Made by a program: the position numbers and the translations under genes
Notes under the pieces: model-generated
The model's input: only the letters and a program-made list of their open reading frames with translations
Database searches by the model: none
Told to the model about the DNA's origin: nothing
Assembly: GCF_026627925.1 (NCBI RefSeq)
Contig: NZ_JAPNLE010000009.1
Location: 558,001-622,000 of the forward strand
From: Cupriavidus sp. D39
GTDB taxonomy: Bacteria > Pseudomonadota > Gammaproteobacteria > Burkholderiales > Burkholderiaceae
DNA length: 64,000 nucleotides
Direction of reading: 5' to 3'
Shown here: positions 9,890 to 19,602 of the stretch, one piece after another
Position numbering within the stretch: the stretch's first letter is position 1
How the letters are laid out: each line of letters starts with the position of its first letter

Positions 9890-10882
9890 ATGTGGATGGA
9901 ATCGAATGCTCTTTTGCGAAGGCGGCTGCAGGCCGCCTTTATTGCCATTTGGTGTATTGGCGCACTGCCGGTGCGGGCAGCGGATTGGCCTGAACATCCA
10001 ATCAAACTGATCGCACCCTCGACTCCCGGTGCTACACCGGACATCTTTGCCCGAATACTTGCCGAAGGCCTTCGGACACGTCTAGGTCAGGCTGTCGTTG
10101 TGGATAACAAGCCCGGTGCGGGCGGCTCAATCGCGGTGAATGCCGTCGCCAAGGCAGACCCTGGTGGCTACATCATCGGCATCTCGCCTCCTGGCCCCCT
10201 GGTCCTGAATCGTCTCCTGAACGCCAAACTATCCTATGATCCCGCCAAGGATCTGTCTCTTATTTCCGTTGCGGTCAAACAGCCAAACGTGCTGGTCGTG
10301 AGGAGTTCCTTGGCCGCGGAAAACGTAGGCGAGCTGATCCACCTACTGCGTGGCGAGCCCGGAAAATACAACTACGCCATGGTTGGAGTTGGCTCGATCA
10401 ATCACCTGTGCATGGAGTCGGTCGCTTCACAAAGCGGGACGGAAATAGCGCCGATCAGCTATAGCGGGACACCCCAGGCCGTGATGGCCCTTGTTGCCGG
10501 AGAGGTTGACATGGCGTGTTTGCCAGCGCAAGCACTGTTGCCACAGCTGAAATCAGGGAAGATCAGGGCGCTTGCAGTGGCGACCGGCGAAAGATCCGGG
10601 TTTCTTCCAACTGTCCCATCTCTGAAGGAGGCTGGCATTCCTGGCATCGATGCAAGCTCGTGGATGGGAATCATTGCGCCAGCAAACATGCCCGCCGCGA
10701 TCGTTACCCGCCTGCGCGAAGAGATCTCGCGTGTGCTTCAGGAGCCGGGGGTCAGGTCGAAACTGGCCACGCAGTATATGGAAGTGGTAGCGTCCACGCC
10801 GGGGCAGTTCGCATCCACTGTGCGTGACGACCTGGCACGGTGGAGACCGGTGGTCGAGAGTCGAAAAATCCAATTGAACTAG
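9890..10882 (+). CDS. Bug-family (tripartite tricarboxylate receptor) binding protein
   Basis: 330 residues with a signal peptide ending PVRAADWPEHPIKLI. The typical Bug landmarks are present: STPGATPDIFARILAEGL, VVVDNKPGAGGSIAVNAVAK and the later SWMGIIAPANMPAAIV. The fold is a periplasmic two-lobe binder. An AGGAG box lies 8 bases before the ATG. No TctA or TctB membrane subunits lie nearby, as is common for the expanded Bug families of Burkholderiaceae, so it may act in sensing or borrow another transporter. Being next to anthranilate and catechol genes suggests an aromatic or carboxylic ligand, but this is inference. Confidence 0.9.
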   Translation: MWMESNALLRRRLQAAFIAIWCIGALPVRAADWPEHPIKLIAPSTPGATPDIFARILAEGLRTRLGQAVVVDNKPGAGGSIAVNAVAKADPGGYIIGISPPGPLVLNRLLNAKLSYDPAKDLSLISVAVKQPNVLVVRSSLAAENVGELIHLLRGEPGKYNYAMVGVGSINHLCMESVASQSGTEIAPISYSGTPQAVMALVAGEVDMACLPAQALLPQLKSGKIRALAVATGERSGFLPTVPSLKEAGIPGIDASSWMGIIAPANMPAAIVTRLREEISRVLQEPGVRSKLATQYMEVVASTPGQFASTVRDDLARWRPVVESRKIQLN

Positions 10883-11005
10883 GTCGCCTTCCCGATCCGG
10901 TTCGCTCGCCCTGGCGAGGCGTCTTCCATCCTGACCGGCCGGCCGCTCCTTCCGGTGCGGCGTCAACGGTCCCCGTTCACGCCGCTCCAACTACGCAGTT
11001 ATCAT

Positions 11006-11968
11006 CTAGCTCGCCCGGGATTTCCTGAGCGTTTCCGATGGCGACTCGCCAAATCTTTCCTTGTAGGAAATGGAAAACCTGCCGAGATGCGTGAATCCGC
11101 AATCGAGAGCGACATCGGCAATACGGACGCCTGTCGGCGTGGAACGCAAAACCTGCTGGGCACGCTCGAGGCGGACCGCGTGAAGGTATTGCATCGGGCT
11201 GGTCCCCTTGAATTGCTGAAAGCCGTCACGCAGCGTTCTGGCGGCTACGCCCACTGCCCGGGATATATCCTCGAGTTGAAGCCTCTCCGCGCGATGTTCG
11301 GTAATGAACTCCTCCGCCCGCTTGACGAAGCCGGGTGAAGGTGCCCCGTGCCTGACCAAGCTCACCGTCCCCTCATGCCCGACCGCCAGCAACTCGAGCA
11401 GCAGCAGTTCGAGTTGCCTTGCAACGCCGGGATTCTCGCTGGCGCAGAACAGGAGCTCCGGCGAGCCTGTCACCAGTTGAAGCTGCTGCAACCACCCGCT
11501 CAATGGTGGGCTCGCAAGCGCTATGCCGTGGGGAAGCGATGGCGACGTCCATCCTGTCTGAGCGGCCAGGGCGGCGGGGTCGATACGCAGGACAAACTGC
11601 TCGCAATCCGGCGACAGCGAAGCGCCGAACCCCTGCCCTGGCGGACAGAGAATGCCGTTCTCGCGATCCACCCGAATCGTTCGCCCCAGCGTGTCGACCT
11701 GCGCTTCTCCGGATACACAGAACATCAGCAGGTAATAGCCATCGATTGCCTCGACCTCGACCCGCATGGCGTCGCCAAACGCGATCGACCCGAGTCCCAG
11801 CCCACCGATCTTGATGAAATCCATACGGGAGCACCCAGCGGTACGGCCGTTAGGTATGAGCGCGTGTGGCTGCATGACTGCTGAAATACGTTCACGGGTT
11901 TCGTCTAGGTCGAACGATTCGAAAAGACGGTAAGCGCGCAAAGCACCCGGCCGGAAAAATGGTGTCAT
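11006..11968 (-). CDS. AraC/XylS-family transcriptional regulator
   Basis: 320 residues. The N-terminal 200 residues match the AraC-binding-like sensor domain ([16 protein letters not shown], then ILCPPGQGF). The last 100 contain two helix-turn-helix units: [18 protein letters not shown] and [20 protein letters not shown]. It is divergent from catA with about 510 bases between the two starts, and lies within the island holding the anthranilate dioxygenase. In Burkholderia the andA operon is controlled by an AraC/XylS protein (AndR), so this is a good candidate regulator for catA and/or andA. That assignment rests on position. Confidence 0.9.
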   Translation of the reverse strand: MTPFFRPGALRAYRLFESFDLDETRERISAVMQPHALIPNGRTAGCSRMDFIKIGGLGLGSIAFGDAMRVEVEAIDGYYLLMFCVSGEAQVDTLGRTIRVDRENGILCPPGQGFGASLSPDCEQFVLRIDPAALAAQTGWTSPSLPHGIALASPPLSGWLQQLQLVTGSPELLFCASENPGVARQLELLLLELLAVGHEGTVSLVRHGAPSPGFVKRAEEFITEHRAERLQLEDISRAVGVAARTLRDGFQQFKGTSPMQYLHAVRLERAQQVLRSTPTGVRIADVALDCGFTHLGRFSISYKERFGESPSETLRKSRAS

Positions 11969-12479
11969 GATTCACCCCGCGATTCCATAACATTTAAGCC
12001 TAAAGCATCTTTCGAATATACACGATATTGCCATAGGACACACGCTCGACAATATCCCGATGAGAGCCAAAATATCGGCCGGAAATGCACTATAACGGCG
12101 CAAATATTTTCGATCATGCACTGCAATGGTTAATCGATTTCATTGCATGAGACCCGGCGCGACGAATATGACTGCGAAGCCTCTCTTGCTGAACCCGCAG
12201 CACGGACATGAAGGGAAATACACGCCGCATCCGGATAGGGAAGCCGCCGCCCGGCACTTAACGGATAGACCCTGCACTTCGCTTCTCAAATAATTCACGG
12301 ATGCGCCGGAAATGAAGACGCATGGGCCGCGGAGGTGCCACTGCGCCGCAAGGCTTGCGACGCTCGCCAGCCCCCAGCGAAATCAGAGGCTGACAAGCTG
12401 GCTGACCGTTACTCCCGGCCGATGGCGACGTGACTGACGGCTCGCCTTACCCAACAAATTGATGACAAAGGAGATCCAA
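11969..12479. promoter_or_regulatory. Divergent promoter region between the AraC-type regulator and catA
   Basis: No gene was found in 511 bases. The part closest to the regulator start is AT-richer than its surroundings and probably contains both promoters and regulator sites. I could not identify convincing -35/-10 boxes or paired half-sites by eye. A good ribosome site, AAGGAGATCCAA, directly precedes catA. Confidence 0.45.
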
Positions 12480-13388
12480 ATGAACAAAGAGTCGATTGAT
12501 GCACTGTTGAAAAAGATCAACGACACGTCGACAGGCGCAGGCAACCCGCGCGCAAAGCAAGTGGTCAATCGTATTGTGCGCGCCCTTTTTTACACGATCG
12601 AAGACCTGGACGTGACCCCAGACGAATTCTGGAGCGCGCTCAACTATTTGACGCAGGCTGGCCAGAGCGGCGAGTATGGCCTGATCGCCGCGGGCCTTGG
12701 ATTCGAACACTTCCTCGACCTGCGCATGGATGAAGCAGAGGCCAAAGCCGGACTGACGGGCGGCACACCCCGCACGGTCGAAGGTCCGCTGTATGTTGCC
12801 GGCGCACCGCGCAGCGAAGGTCACGCGAAGCTGGACGATGGCACTACGCCGGGTGAGCCGTTGATCATGGGCGGGCGCGTGTACGATGACGGCGGCCAGC
12901 CGATCGTCGGCGCCGTTGTCGAGGTCTGGCACGCCAACCATCTCGGCAACTACTCCTACTTCGACAAGTCGCAGGCTCCGTTCAACCTGCGCCGCACCAT
13001 CGTCACCGATAGCGAAGGTAAGTACAGCTTCCAGAGCGTGGTTCCCGTTGGCTACAGCGTGCCTCCGGAAGGCCAGACCAAGCAACTGCTCGACCTGCTC
13101 GGGCGCCACGGGAATCGTCCGGCCCATATCCATTTCTTCATCTCGGCACCCGGCCATCGCAAGCTGACCACGCAGATCAATATCGCCGGCGATCCCTACC
13201 TGTGGGATGACTTCGCGTTTGCCACCCGCGATGGCCTAGTGCCTTCGATGCGCAAGGCCGAAGCGGATAAGGCTGGCCAGTTCGGACTGGATGGCCCTTT
13301 CCAGAAGATCGATTTTGATTTCACGCTGCTGCGCGACAGTACCAGCTTGAGGACGTCGGAGGTCGATCGGATTCGCGCCGAAGGCTGA
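12480..13388 (+). CDS. catA: Catechol 1,2-dioxygenase
   Basis: 303 residues, usual for intradiol dioxygenases, from the ATG following AAGGAGATCCAA. The N-terminal helical dimerisation domain covers about residues 1-100. The catalytic domain follows, with the PLYVAGAP start, the VVEVWHANHLGNYSYFD segment supplying the first tyrosine ligand, and RPAHIHFFISAPGHRKLTTQ supplying the histidine ligands of the Fe(III). It cleaves catechol to cis,cis-muconate. The adjacent anthranilate dioxygenase would make its substrate, and no other beta-ketoadipate gene is in the window. Hydroxyquinol dioxygenase is a less likely alternative because of the N-terminal sequence and the neighbours. Confidence 0.93.
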   Translation: MNKESIDALLKKINDTSTGAGNPRAKQVVNRIVRALFYTIEDLDVTPDEFWSALNYLTQAGQSGEYGLIAAGLGFEHFLDLRMDEAEAKAGLTGGTPRTVEGPLYVAGAPRSEGHAKLDDGTTPGEPLIMGGRVYDDGGQPIVGAVVEVWHANHLGNYSYFDKSQAPFNLRRTIVTDSEGKYSFQSVVPVGYSVPPEGQTKQLLDLLGRHGNRPAHIHFFISAPGHRKLTTQINIAGDPYLWDDFAFATRDGLVPSMRKAEADKAGQFGLDGPFQKIDFDFTLLRDSTSLRTSEVDRIRAEG

Positions 13389-13641
13389 TTGGCTTCCGAC
13401 AAGGCGCGGATTCTGACAGGACATTATGCTCAGGCTCCGCGCTTGCGGCCGCACCAGCTTCTCGGGTTGGTGCGGCCGGGCTGTTCGGCCGGCCTCCACT
13501 GTGCGCAGCAGCCGCGAGTATCCCGCGGAATCCGCACTGCGTTTGAGACATTCGGGAGAGATGACGCAGCAGGGTCGGATGCACTGCGTGGCAATGGCGC
13601 CGTGCAGGGCATGCCTGCCGGCGCCATGCAGGCGATGACAA
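13389..13641. other. Intergenic region between convergent catA and andAa
   Basis: A 253-base gap between convergent genes. An inverted GC-rich stretch near 13440-13500 could form a terminator-like structure, but there is no clear T-tract. No gene was seen. Confidence 0.3.
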
Positions 13642-14841
13642 TCAGCGCCGAATCAGCGAGCGCAGCGATACTGAAGGATCCGCGATCCGCTGTGGATCCA
13701 GGCCATCCGTATTCAGCAACCTGGTCAGCGCGGCCATGTCGCGGCCATTGTTGATGGTTGCCGCGGCGCGGATGCGTCCCGACGTATCGAGCCCCAAGAC
13801 GGTGAATGCATCGTCCAGCGGGCGACCCCGCTCCACGAGCGTGAGGGACGGATCGAAGAAGCCCAGCGTCTGGATGTTGCAATCGTACTGATCCGACCAG
13901 AGCCACGGCACTTCGCCATACCGCTCGCTGCCGCCAAGCATGTTCGCGGCCGCGACCGCCGGCTGCTTCTCGGCCACCTGCCACGATTCGACGCGGGCCA
14001 CCCGGTCGAGTGCCGTAATGTAGTGGCGCGTGACCTCGCCCGCGGCAAAGATGTCCGGATCCGACGTCCGGCAAAGCTCGTCCACCACGATGCCGTCGTT
14101 GACCTCTAGCCCGGCGGCCTCTGCCAGTTCGGTGTTGGGGATCACCCCGATTCCCGCGATCACAAGGTCCGCAACGAGCGCCTCGCCATTGGTATCGATC
14201 CGAACCCCGTCCTCATGGCTGGCAACGCCCTTCACTTCCGTGCCCAGACGCAGTGCTACGCCGCGCCGCACGTGCATGTCGCCCACATAGGCACTGATTG
14301 ACGCAGGCATCGTGCGCTTGAGCACCCGTTCGGCCGGCTCCAGCATGGTGACCTTGCAGCCAAGCGTAATGGCCGTCGCCGCTACCTCAAGCCCGATGAA
14401 TCCGGCCCCGACCATGGCAACGCGCGTACCGGGTAGCAGGCGTTGCCGCAGTGCCCGGGCGTCGTCCAGCGTCCGCAGGTAGTAGACGCCGGTGCCGGCC
14501 AGCGTGCGCACGCGCGAGCCGGTGGCAAGCAGCAGGCGATCATATGGCACCTTGCTGCCGTCCGATAGATCCACCGCCTTTTCCGCGCGATGGATGCTGA
14601 TCGCGCGGACACCAAGACGCAACGCGATCCGTTCGCCAGCATAAAACGCCTCGTCGCGGATGAAAGCATGAACCTCGCGCTCGCCATCCAGCAGCGCAGC
14701 CTTTGAGAGCGATGGCCGGTCGTAGGGTAAATGCAGCTCTTCGCCCACGACGCAGATGCTCGCGTCCGGCGCCGCTGCACGCAAGCATTCGGCGGCGCGC
14801 CGGCCGGCCTGGCCGGCTCCGACAACCACAAACCGTGTCAT
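13642..14841 (-). CDS. andAa: Anthranilate 1,2-dioxygenase, ferredoxin reductase component
   Basis: 399 residues from the ATG preceded by GGGAGACTGGAT; a longer in-frame start overlaps the ferredoxin gene and lacks a ribosome site. The N-terminal FAD site is VVVGAGQAGRRAAECL, the conserved LPYDRPSLSK follows, and the NAD(P)H site is RVAMVGAGFIGLEVAATA. A second FAD motif is DIFAAGEV. This is the single-chain, plant-type-ferredoxin-free reductase of three-component dioxygenases. It is last of four genes in the order large, small, ferredoxin, reductase, the same as andAcAdAbAa of Burkholderia cepacia DBO1. It passes electrons from NADH to AndAb. Confidence 0.9.
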   Translation of the reverse strand: MTRFVVVGAGQAGRRAAECLRAAAPDASICVVGEELHLPYDRPSLSKAALLDGEREVHAFIRDEAFYAGERIALRLGVRAISIHRAEKAVDLSDGSKVPYDRLLLATGSRVRTLAGTGVYYLRTLDDARALRQRLLPGTRVAMVGAGFIGLEVAATAITLGCKVTMLEPAERVLKRTMPASISAYVGDMHVRRGVALRLGTEVKGVASHEDGVRIDTNGEALVADLVIAGIGVIPNTELAEAAGLEVNDGIVVDELCRTSDPDIFAAGEVTRHYITALDRVARVESWQVAEKQPAVAAANMLGGSERYGEVPWLWSDQYDCNIQTLGFFDPSLTLVERGRPLDDAFTVLGLDTSGRIRAAATINNGRDMAALTRLLNTDGLDPQRIADPSVSLRSLIRR

Positions 14842-14869
14842 ATCCAGTCTCCCATTCGCACCGTGCCGG

Positions 14870-15196
14870 CTATTGGCCGTCGGCCGCGGCAATTTGCACG
14901 CGGCCGCCGACCAGCCGGATCGGGTAGGTGCGTACTGGGTCAGTGATGGGCGCCGAGCATGGCTGCCCCGAACTCAAGTCGACGAGGCCCTGGTGCAACG
15001 GGCATTCCACCCGGCAATTCTCGACAAAGCCTTCTGACAGGCGCGCATGACCGTGCGAGCAGAGGTCGTGCAGCGCGAACCAGCCCTCGTCCACGCGGAA
15101 GACCGCCACCGGCTGCGCCTTGACCACCACCTGCGAGGGTTCGTCGAGGGAGAAATCGTCCTCGGCACCGACGTCGTGCCATTCCAGTTCACTCAT
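14870..15196 (-). CDS. andAb: Anthranilate 1,2-dioxygenase, Rieske ferredoxin component
   Basis: 108 residues with a complete Rieske [2Fe-2S] site: CSHGHARLSEG supplies Cys-X-His and CPLHQG supplies Cys-X2-His. Length and motif spacing are those of dioxygenase ferredoxins. It shuttles electrons from the reductase to the terminal oxygenase. It sits between andAd and andAa with short gaps, so co-transcription is very likely. Confidence 0.92.
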   Translation of the reverse strand: MSELEWHDVGAEDDFSLDEPSQVVVKAQPVAVFRVDEGWFALHDLCSHGHARLSEGFVENCRVECPLHQGLVDLSSGQPCSAPITDPVRTYPIRLVGGRVQIAAADGQ

Positions 15197-15214
15197 ATTC
15201 AGATGGCCTCCGGT

Positions 15215-15685
15215 TCAGATCGGGGTGGCGAGCAGGGTCTGCACGCGCGAAGTGTCATAGATGACGCGTTTGCTGGCGTAGCGCCACTGCCCGTCCCGCC
15301 GCACGACCCGGTCCAGGTAGCGTCCCGCCTGGTAGACGAAAGACTCCCCGTCGGTGCGGGTCTGCACGACGATATAGCTGCTCTGCGTCTCCACCACGTC
15401 CGCTGACTGGTTCAGGATCACCAGGCCCGACACCATATGGCGGTAGCTATGCTCTTCAAAGATGTTCGCGTTGCGCAGGGAAACCACGCGATCCCGCAGC
15501 ATCCGTTGGTTGCTGCAGTAGATGATGCCGACCGGCAGGCCGGCATCCGCGTTCTCGCGCGGCACGATCTCGTACAGGCAGTCTTCCGTGAAGAAGGCGG
15601 GCCAGTCCTCGAGCCGGTTGTTGTCCAGCGCATTGATGTATTGGTTCTGCAACATGTACAGGTCGAACCACAGTTTCATTTCCAT
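15215..15685 (-). CDS. andAd: Anthranilate 1,2-dioxygenase, small subunit
   Basis: 156 residues from the ATG after AAAGGCGGTGAAGTG; a TTG start six codons earlier overlaps andAc and is less likely. The sequence shows ring-hydroxylating-dioxygenase beta-subunit features: NQYINALDNNRLEDWPAFF near the start, then CLYEIVPREN and the YASKRVIYDTSRVQTLLATP ending. It is a structural subunit, forming the alpha3beta3 hexamer with AndAc. The gene lies immediately after andAc. Confidence 0.9.
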   Translation of the reverse strand: MEMKLWFDLYMLQNQYINALDNNRLEDWPAFFTEDCLYEIVPRENADAGLPVGIIYCSNQRMLRDRVVSLRNANIFEEHSYRHMVSGLVILNQSADVVETQSSYIVVQTRTDGESFVYQAGRYLDRVVRRDGQWRYASKRVIYDTSRVQTLLATPI

Positions 15686-15699
15686 CACTTCACCGCCTT

Positions 15700-16971
15700 T
15701 CAATAGCCCATCAACTTCTGGTAGCCGACCCAGAACTTGCGGATCAGGCTTTCGGTAATCACGGTGTCCTGCTGGTCGGGGTTGCCGCGCGACATCTCGA
15801 TCACCGAGGTCGCATCCGAGTCGCGCACCGTCCCGCGCTGCACCAGCTCCGTGGCCTCGGTGTCTTCCATCGAGATATACCCGGCCGGGCCGACCAGGTT
15901 GGCCTGCTTGACGCGCAGCTCGCGCATCTCCGGGGTGTCGTCGGCATAGCCGAAGAAATGGAAGATCAGCTCGAAGCTGTCCGGGCCCTTGGGCAGCAGC
16001 TGGCGCGCTACCAGCGTGTTGTGGATCTGCTGGATCACCAACTGCGGGAAGATCGGCTGGATATGGTTGGTCGTGTCTTCCTCGTACTCCGGCACCAGCG
16101 CCAGGATCGAATCGTCCTCCAGGCTGAAGCCCTCGTCGAACGAACGGATATTCTGCTGCTTGTATGCCGCCGACGTGTCCTCGCCGTTCTTGGTCACCGT
16201 GATGATGCTGTGCAACCCGTGGGAGGCGTCCGGGATCGAGCGCGCCTTCATGCCTACGCGAAAGATATTGAACGTGGTATGGAAGAGGTGGAGCATGCTC
16301 GCGTGGTAGGGGTCCTTCACGTTCTCCATGTAGAGCTTCCAGTTCGACCGGGAGTACTGGCGCGTGCAGCCAAGGTATTCGATGGGCTTGTGGAATATGC
16401 GGTCGATCCAGGGCCGCATTTCGGCGCCGATGTACTCGGGCAACGGTGTCACGCTGTCGCTGAAGGTTGCGAATACAACGCCGCGGTAGCTATCGACGCG
16501 CAGCTGCTTCAGGCTATGTGCCTTGGGATCGAAATCCGCCGGCATGCCCGTCATGCCCTTCTGGCCACGGCGGAAGGGGGCACCCAGCAGATTACCCGAG
16601 GCATCGAAGCTCCACTGGTGGTACACACAAGTGTGCGATGCCGCGTTGCCACGCGCCTTGCGGCAAACGCTCGCGCCACGGTGAGCGCAACGGTTCACCC
16701 ACGCAGCCAGCGTACCCTCCGGGGTGCGCGTAACCACGACCGGCGTATCGCCGACAAAGGTACTCTTGAAGTCGCCTGGGTTCGGGATCTCGGCTTCGAG
16801 AGCCACGAAGTTCCAGGTGGGACCGCGGTAGATGCGCTCCTGCTCCCGCTCGTAGACCGCTTGCGAGCTGAAGACCTTGTATGGGATTCGCGAACCGTCA
16901 TCGTGGGGGAACACGACCGTGTCGTTGTCCATCCTATTGATCGGACGCAGTATCTCCTCGGTGGCATGCAT
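15700..16971 (-). CDS. andAc: Anthranilate 1,2-dioxygenase, large (catalytic) subunit
   Basis: 423 residues, the length reported for AndAc. The Rieske site is CAHRGASVC...CVYHQWSFD at about residues 92-118. The mononuclear iron site is in the C-terminal half (NVKDPYHASMLHLFHTTF with the two-His part, a later Asp expected as third ligand). AAGGAGATAGGCGCC precedes the ATG. The enzyme converts anthranilate to catechol with release of CO2 and ammonia. Salicylate 5-hydroxylase or terephthalate-type oxygenases share the fold. The gene order and the DBO1-like sizes, with catA nearby, favour anthranilate. Confidence 0.88.
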   Translation of the reverse strand: MHATEEILRPINRMDNDTVVFPHDDGSRIPYKVFSSQAVYEREQERIYRGPTWNFVALEAEIPNPGDFKSTFVGDTPVVVTRTPEGTLAAWVNRCAHRGASVCRKARGNAASHTCVYHQWSFDASGNLLGAPFRRGQKGMTGMPADFDPKAHSLKQLRVDSYRGVVFATFSDSVTPLPEYIGAEMRPWIDRIFHKPIEYLGCTRQYSRSNWKLYMENVKDPYHASMLHLFHTTFNIFRVGMKARSIPDASHGLHSIITVTKNGEDTSAAYKQQNIRSFDEGFSLEDDSILALVPEYEEDTTNHIQPIFPQLVIQQIHNTLVARQLLPKGPDSFELIFHFFGYADDTPEMRELRVKQANLVGPAGYISMEDTEATELVQRGTVRDSDATSVIEMSRGNPDQQDTVITESLIRKFWVGYQKLMGY

Positions 16972-17484
16972 GGCGCCTATCTCCTTTCAGTAGCGACAGT
17001 GGGCATTGATTGCGGTCCCATTCTGGCGGCGCCCGCATACCGGGTCTATCCAATGTCAGTGCGAATTGCCTGCGCGCTGTCCAGTTTCGGCGCCTTTGAC
17101 AGGATGGATGAAGCTACCAAGTATTAGAGAAGCCAGGTCGAAGAATCAGAGGGCACGGACGAGCCGGTGACTCACAAACTCAAGCGGTACTTGCAGTGCC
17201 TGCATCTAGGAGGCGGCGCGCCGACGTGCCGGATGCCCGTCTGGCGAGCACAGGATGGCGACGTTCTTCGGCCACGTTGCTCGCCTTGGAGCCCTCTTCG
17301 AGCGGGCCGAAGTGTCCGTCGTAGTGCTTGTTTTACGGTGTTTCGGCAGCGAGGGAGCGCGGCTACGCAGCGCTCGAACAGGCAGCGCCGGCCGGTGCGG
17401 CGGCGCTGCCTTTGCGGGATGTCATGCGGAATCCCGCCGGCTGCGCCGGCCACCCTGGCGCATTCGGCCGAACACCGGATAGGG
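16972..17484. promoter_or_regulatory. Upstream region of the andA operon, ending in a GC hairpin
   Basis: About 510 bases without a gene. The part next to andAc should hold its promoter. At 17381-17410 a strong hairpin (GGCAGCGCCG ... CGGCGCTGCC, then TTT) lies beyond the end of the minus-strand cupin gene. It may end that transcript or simply block read-through. Confidence 0.4.
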
Positions 17485-17883
17485 TCAATCGGGATCCGCC
17501 TGATCAACGGGTATGACGACCCCGTCCTTCTTCGCGCGTACGCGTGGCGGGTCGTAGATGGTCAGCAACACCAGCTCCGACTCGCCCCTGTTGCGGATCG
17601 CATGCACCACGCCCCGCGGAATACGCACCACCGCCCCCGGAAGCACATGGTGACAGGAGTCGGCGATGTCGATATTTCCCTCGCCACTGACGATGTAGAA
17701 CGCGTGGTTATCGGGATCGATGTGCAGCGGCGAATAGCCACCGACCGCGACCCGCACGATATCCAGGTTGTAGGCGTCTGTGTACTCGTTGCCGAGAATG
17801 TTGAAAATAAACTCGAATCCCTTCGATCCCTCGATCTGATGTGGGGTCCACGGCGTATCGAAGGTCTGCGTGACATGCTTCAT
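17485..17883 (-). CDS. Single-domain cupin protein (paralogue of the 9395 gene)
   Basis: 132 residues from an ATG with GGCAAGGAG eight bases upstream. The frame extends further upstream but without a start site. Cupin motif 1 is HIDPDNHAFYIVSGEGNIDI and motif 2 is PRGVVHAIRNRGE, followed by LLTIYDPPR as in the paralogue at 9395-9784. The C-terminus adds a short charged tail (KKDGVVIPVDQADPD). It directly follows an MFS transporter on the same strand, which suggests a role with the imported compound. Activity unknown. Confidence 0.85.
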   Translation of the reverse strand: MKHVTQTFDTPWTPHQIEGSKGFEFIFNILGNEYTDAYNLDIVRVAVGGYSPLHIDPDNHAFYIVSGEGNIDIADSCHHVLPGAVVRIPRGVVHAIRNRGESELVLLTIYDPPRVRAKKDGVVIPVDQADPD

Positions 17884-17944
17884 TGTTGAACTCCTTGCCT
17901 GAAAGTCTATGCGCGGCGGCGCGATCCAAGGTTCGCCTTGCGGC

Positions 17945-19221
17945 TTATTCTTTACTGCGGCGCTCGTCGGTGCCCTGGCGCTCCTTGACGAATGCCATGC
18001 AGATTGCGCCGCACAATGGTCCTGCTGCGAGTACCGCGAACGCGGAGAAGAACGAACTCGTCGCCTGGAACACGAAGCCGACGAATGCAGGGGCCAGCGC
18101 GGCCCCCAATTGCCACGCTGCATTGGCAACGCCGGCGGCTGAGCCGGCCTTGGCAAGTCCTGCCTGCTCCGCGACCATCGTCACTAGCAACGGGCTATAG
18201 ATAAAGGCGCCCACACCGATGAAGGGAGCGGCGATTCGAAATGCCGTCAAGTCATGGAGTTGCCCGAATACAAGCAGCATTGCGCTGAAGAATAGCAAGG
18301 AGACAACGGTCAGCGCCTTGCGCCTTGCGCCAAGCCGGTCCGATAGCCAGCCGACCGTCGGCTTGGCAAACAGCCCGGCGACGCCCGCCATCGCCACGAT
18401 GAAGCCCGCCTGCACCGCGGGGATGGCGTAGCCTTTGACCATCAGCGGGATCGCCCATGACGAGAACCCGAGAGGGCCCCAGAATGCGCCGCAACCGGCC
18501 AGCGCCAGCAGCAGGAAATTGCGTGTCATCAGCGCACCAATGCGCGTACGCAAACCGCCGGCCTCGCCGGCCCGGCCAATCGTTTCGCCGAGCGCCGCGA
18601 CGCCGCCAGCACTTGGCCTGTCGCGCACGGCGATGGCACAGATCAGCGCGAACACCAACGCGAGCACGCCCAGCCCGCGGTAGCCGTTGCGCCAGCCGTA
18701 TGCCTCGACAAATGCCGGCAGGACCGCATTGGTCACGATAACCGCCACCGACGACGCACTCATGAAGAATCCGAAGGCACGACCTCGCTCGCGCTTCTCG
18801 AACCACACGGTGATGAGTTTCACGCCGGCTGCGTAGTCGGCGCCGGCAGTCAGGCCCATGAGCGCCTGCAGTACGAGGCCGACAGCCAGTGATGGCGTGT
18901 AGGAGAAGCCAAACGTCGCGACCGAGAGCCCGAGAAGCGACGTCGACAACGCGATGCGGCCGCCGACGCGATCCGTCGCAAAGCCGCAGACCATGTTGGA
19001 CAGCACGTAGCCGAAATAGAACGCCGTGACAAACATGCCGAGAGCCACGAGCGGCAGCGACAAGGACTGGCCCAGCGGAATGGCGAGAGAGCCCCAGGCG
19101 AGACGGCAGGCGGTGGACAGGACGAGCGCCGCCCAGGCGATCAGCAGGACCAGCCAGCGGAGCCTTCCCGAAGGGGTGCCTCAGCGAGTGGATGATAGGG
19201 GGTGAGCAAATTGGTAGTCAT
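17945..19221 (-). pseudogene. MFS transporter, frameshifted near its N-terminus
   Basis: An ATG at 19221 with GGAGA upstream gives MTTNLLTPYHPLAEAP, then the frame fails at a CCCC run (19173-19176, plus strand GGGG). Adding one C restores PSGRLRWLVLLIAWAAL and joins the long frame below, which has eleven further hydrophobic segments and the MFS signature ATDRVGGRI. The restored protein is about 425 residues. It is a clear paralogue of the MFS gene at 19603, which it faces divergently. It probably transports an organic acid or aromatic. The break is most likely a sequencing indel. Confidence 0.82.
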
Positions 19222-19602
19222 CGCATGTCTCCGTGCGCGAGATGTCTTGTGTACTGGGCGCGTCGCACGTCGGCGTGATCGCGCACTGATCGTCATCATG
19301 ATGCAACGAAATTGCCATGCTCGAAGGATGGTTTTGCGAAATCGGTGTTCCCAGGCTGGAACAGAGTTCGCCCGCCCGCAAGGATTGGAGAGCGGGCGCC
19401 CTCTTCCCGCTTCATGGATGAGTACAAGCCTCCTCCGACTCGCCCTTCTGTTCCGGAACTAGTGGTGCAATCTCGCTCCGTTTCAGGAACATGGTTTTTC
19501 CGCCGGCTCTGTTCTGCCTGCCGGTATTCCACGCGATGATGCAGCAGGCTGACGTACGGCACAAACGGGCCACCCCTACAAGATCAAGATTCGGAGGCAG
19601 AA
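19222..19602. promoter_or_regulatory. Divergent promoter region between the two MFS genes
   Basis: 381 bases with no supported gene separate the starts of two related, divergent transporters. Both promoters should be here. The plus-strand start has the ribosome site GGAGGCAGAA. Confidence 0.4.

Noticed and set aside
15958..17127. 389-codon plus-strand open frame opposite andAc
   Set aside because: Antisense shadow; the minus strand encodes a complete Rieske dioxygenase subunit.
17884..18156. Longer start for the cupin at 17485, extending the frame by about 90 codons
   Set aside because: The extension overlaps the MFS gene and lacks a ribosome site, while the ATG at 17883 has AAGGAG at proper spacing and matches the paralogue's start.
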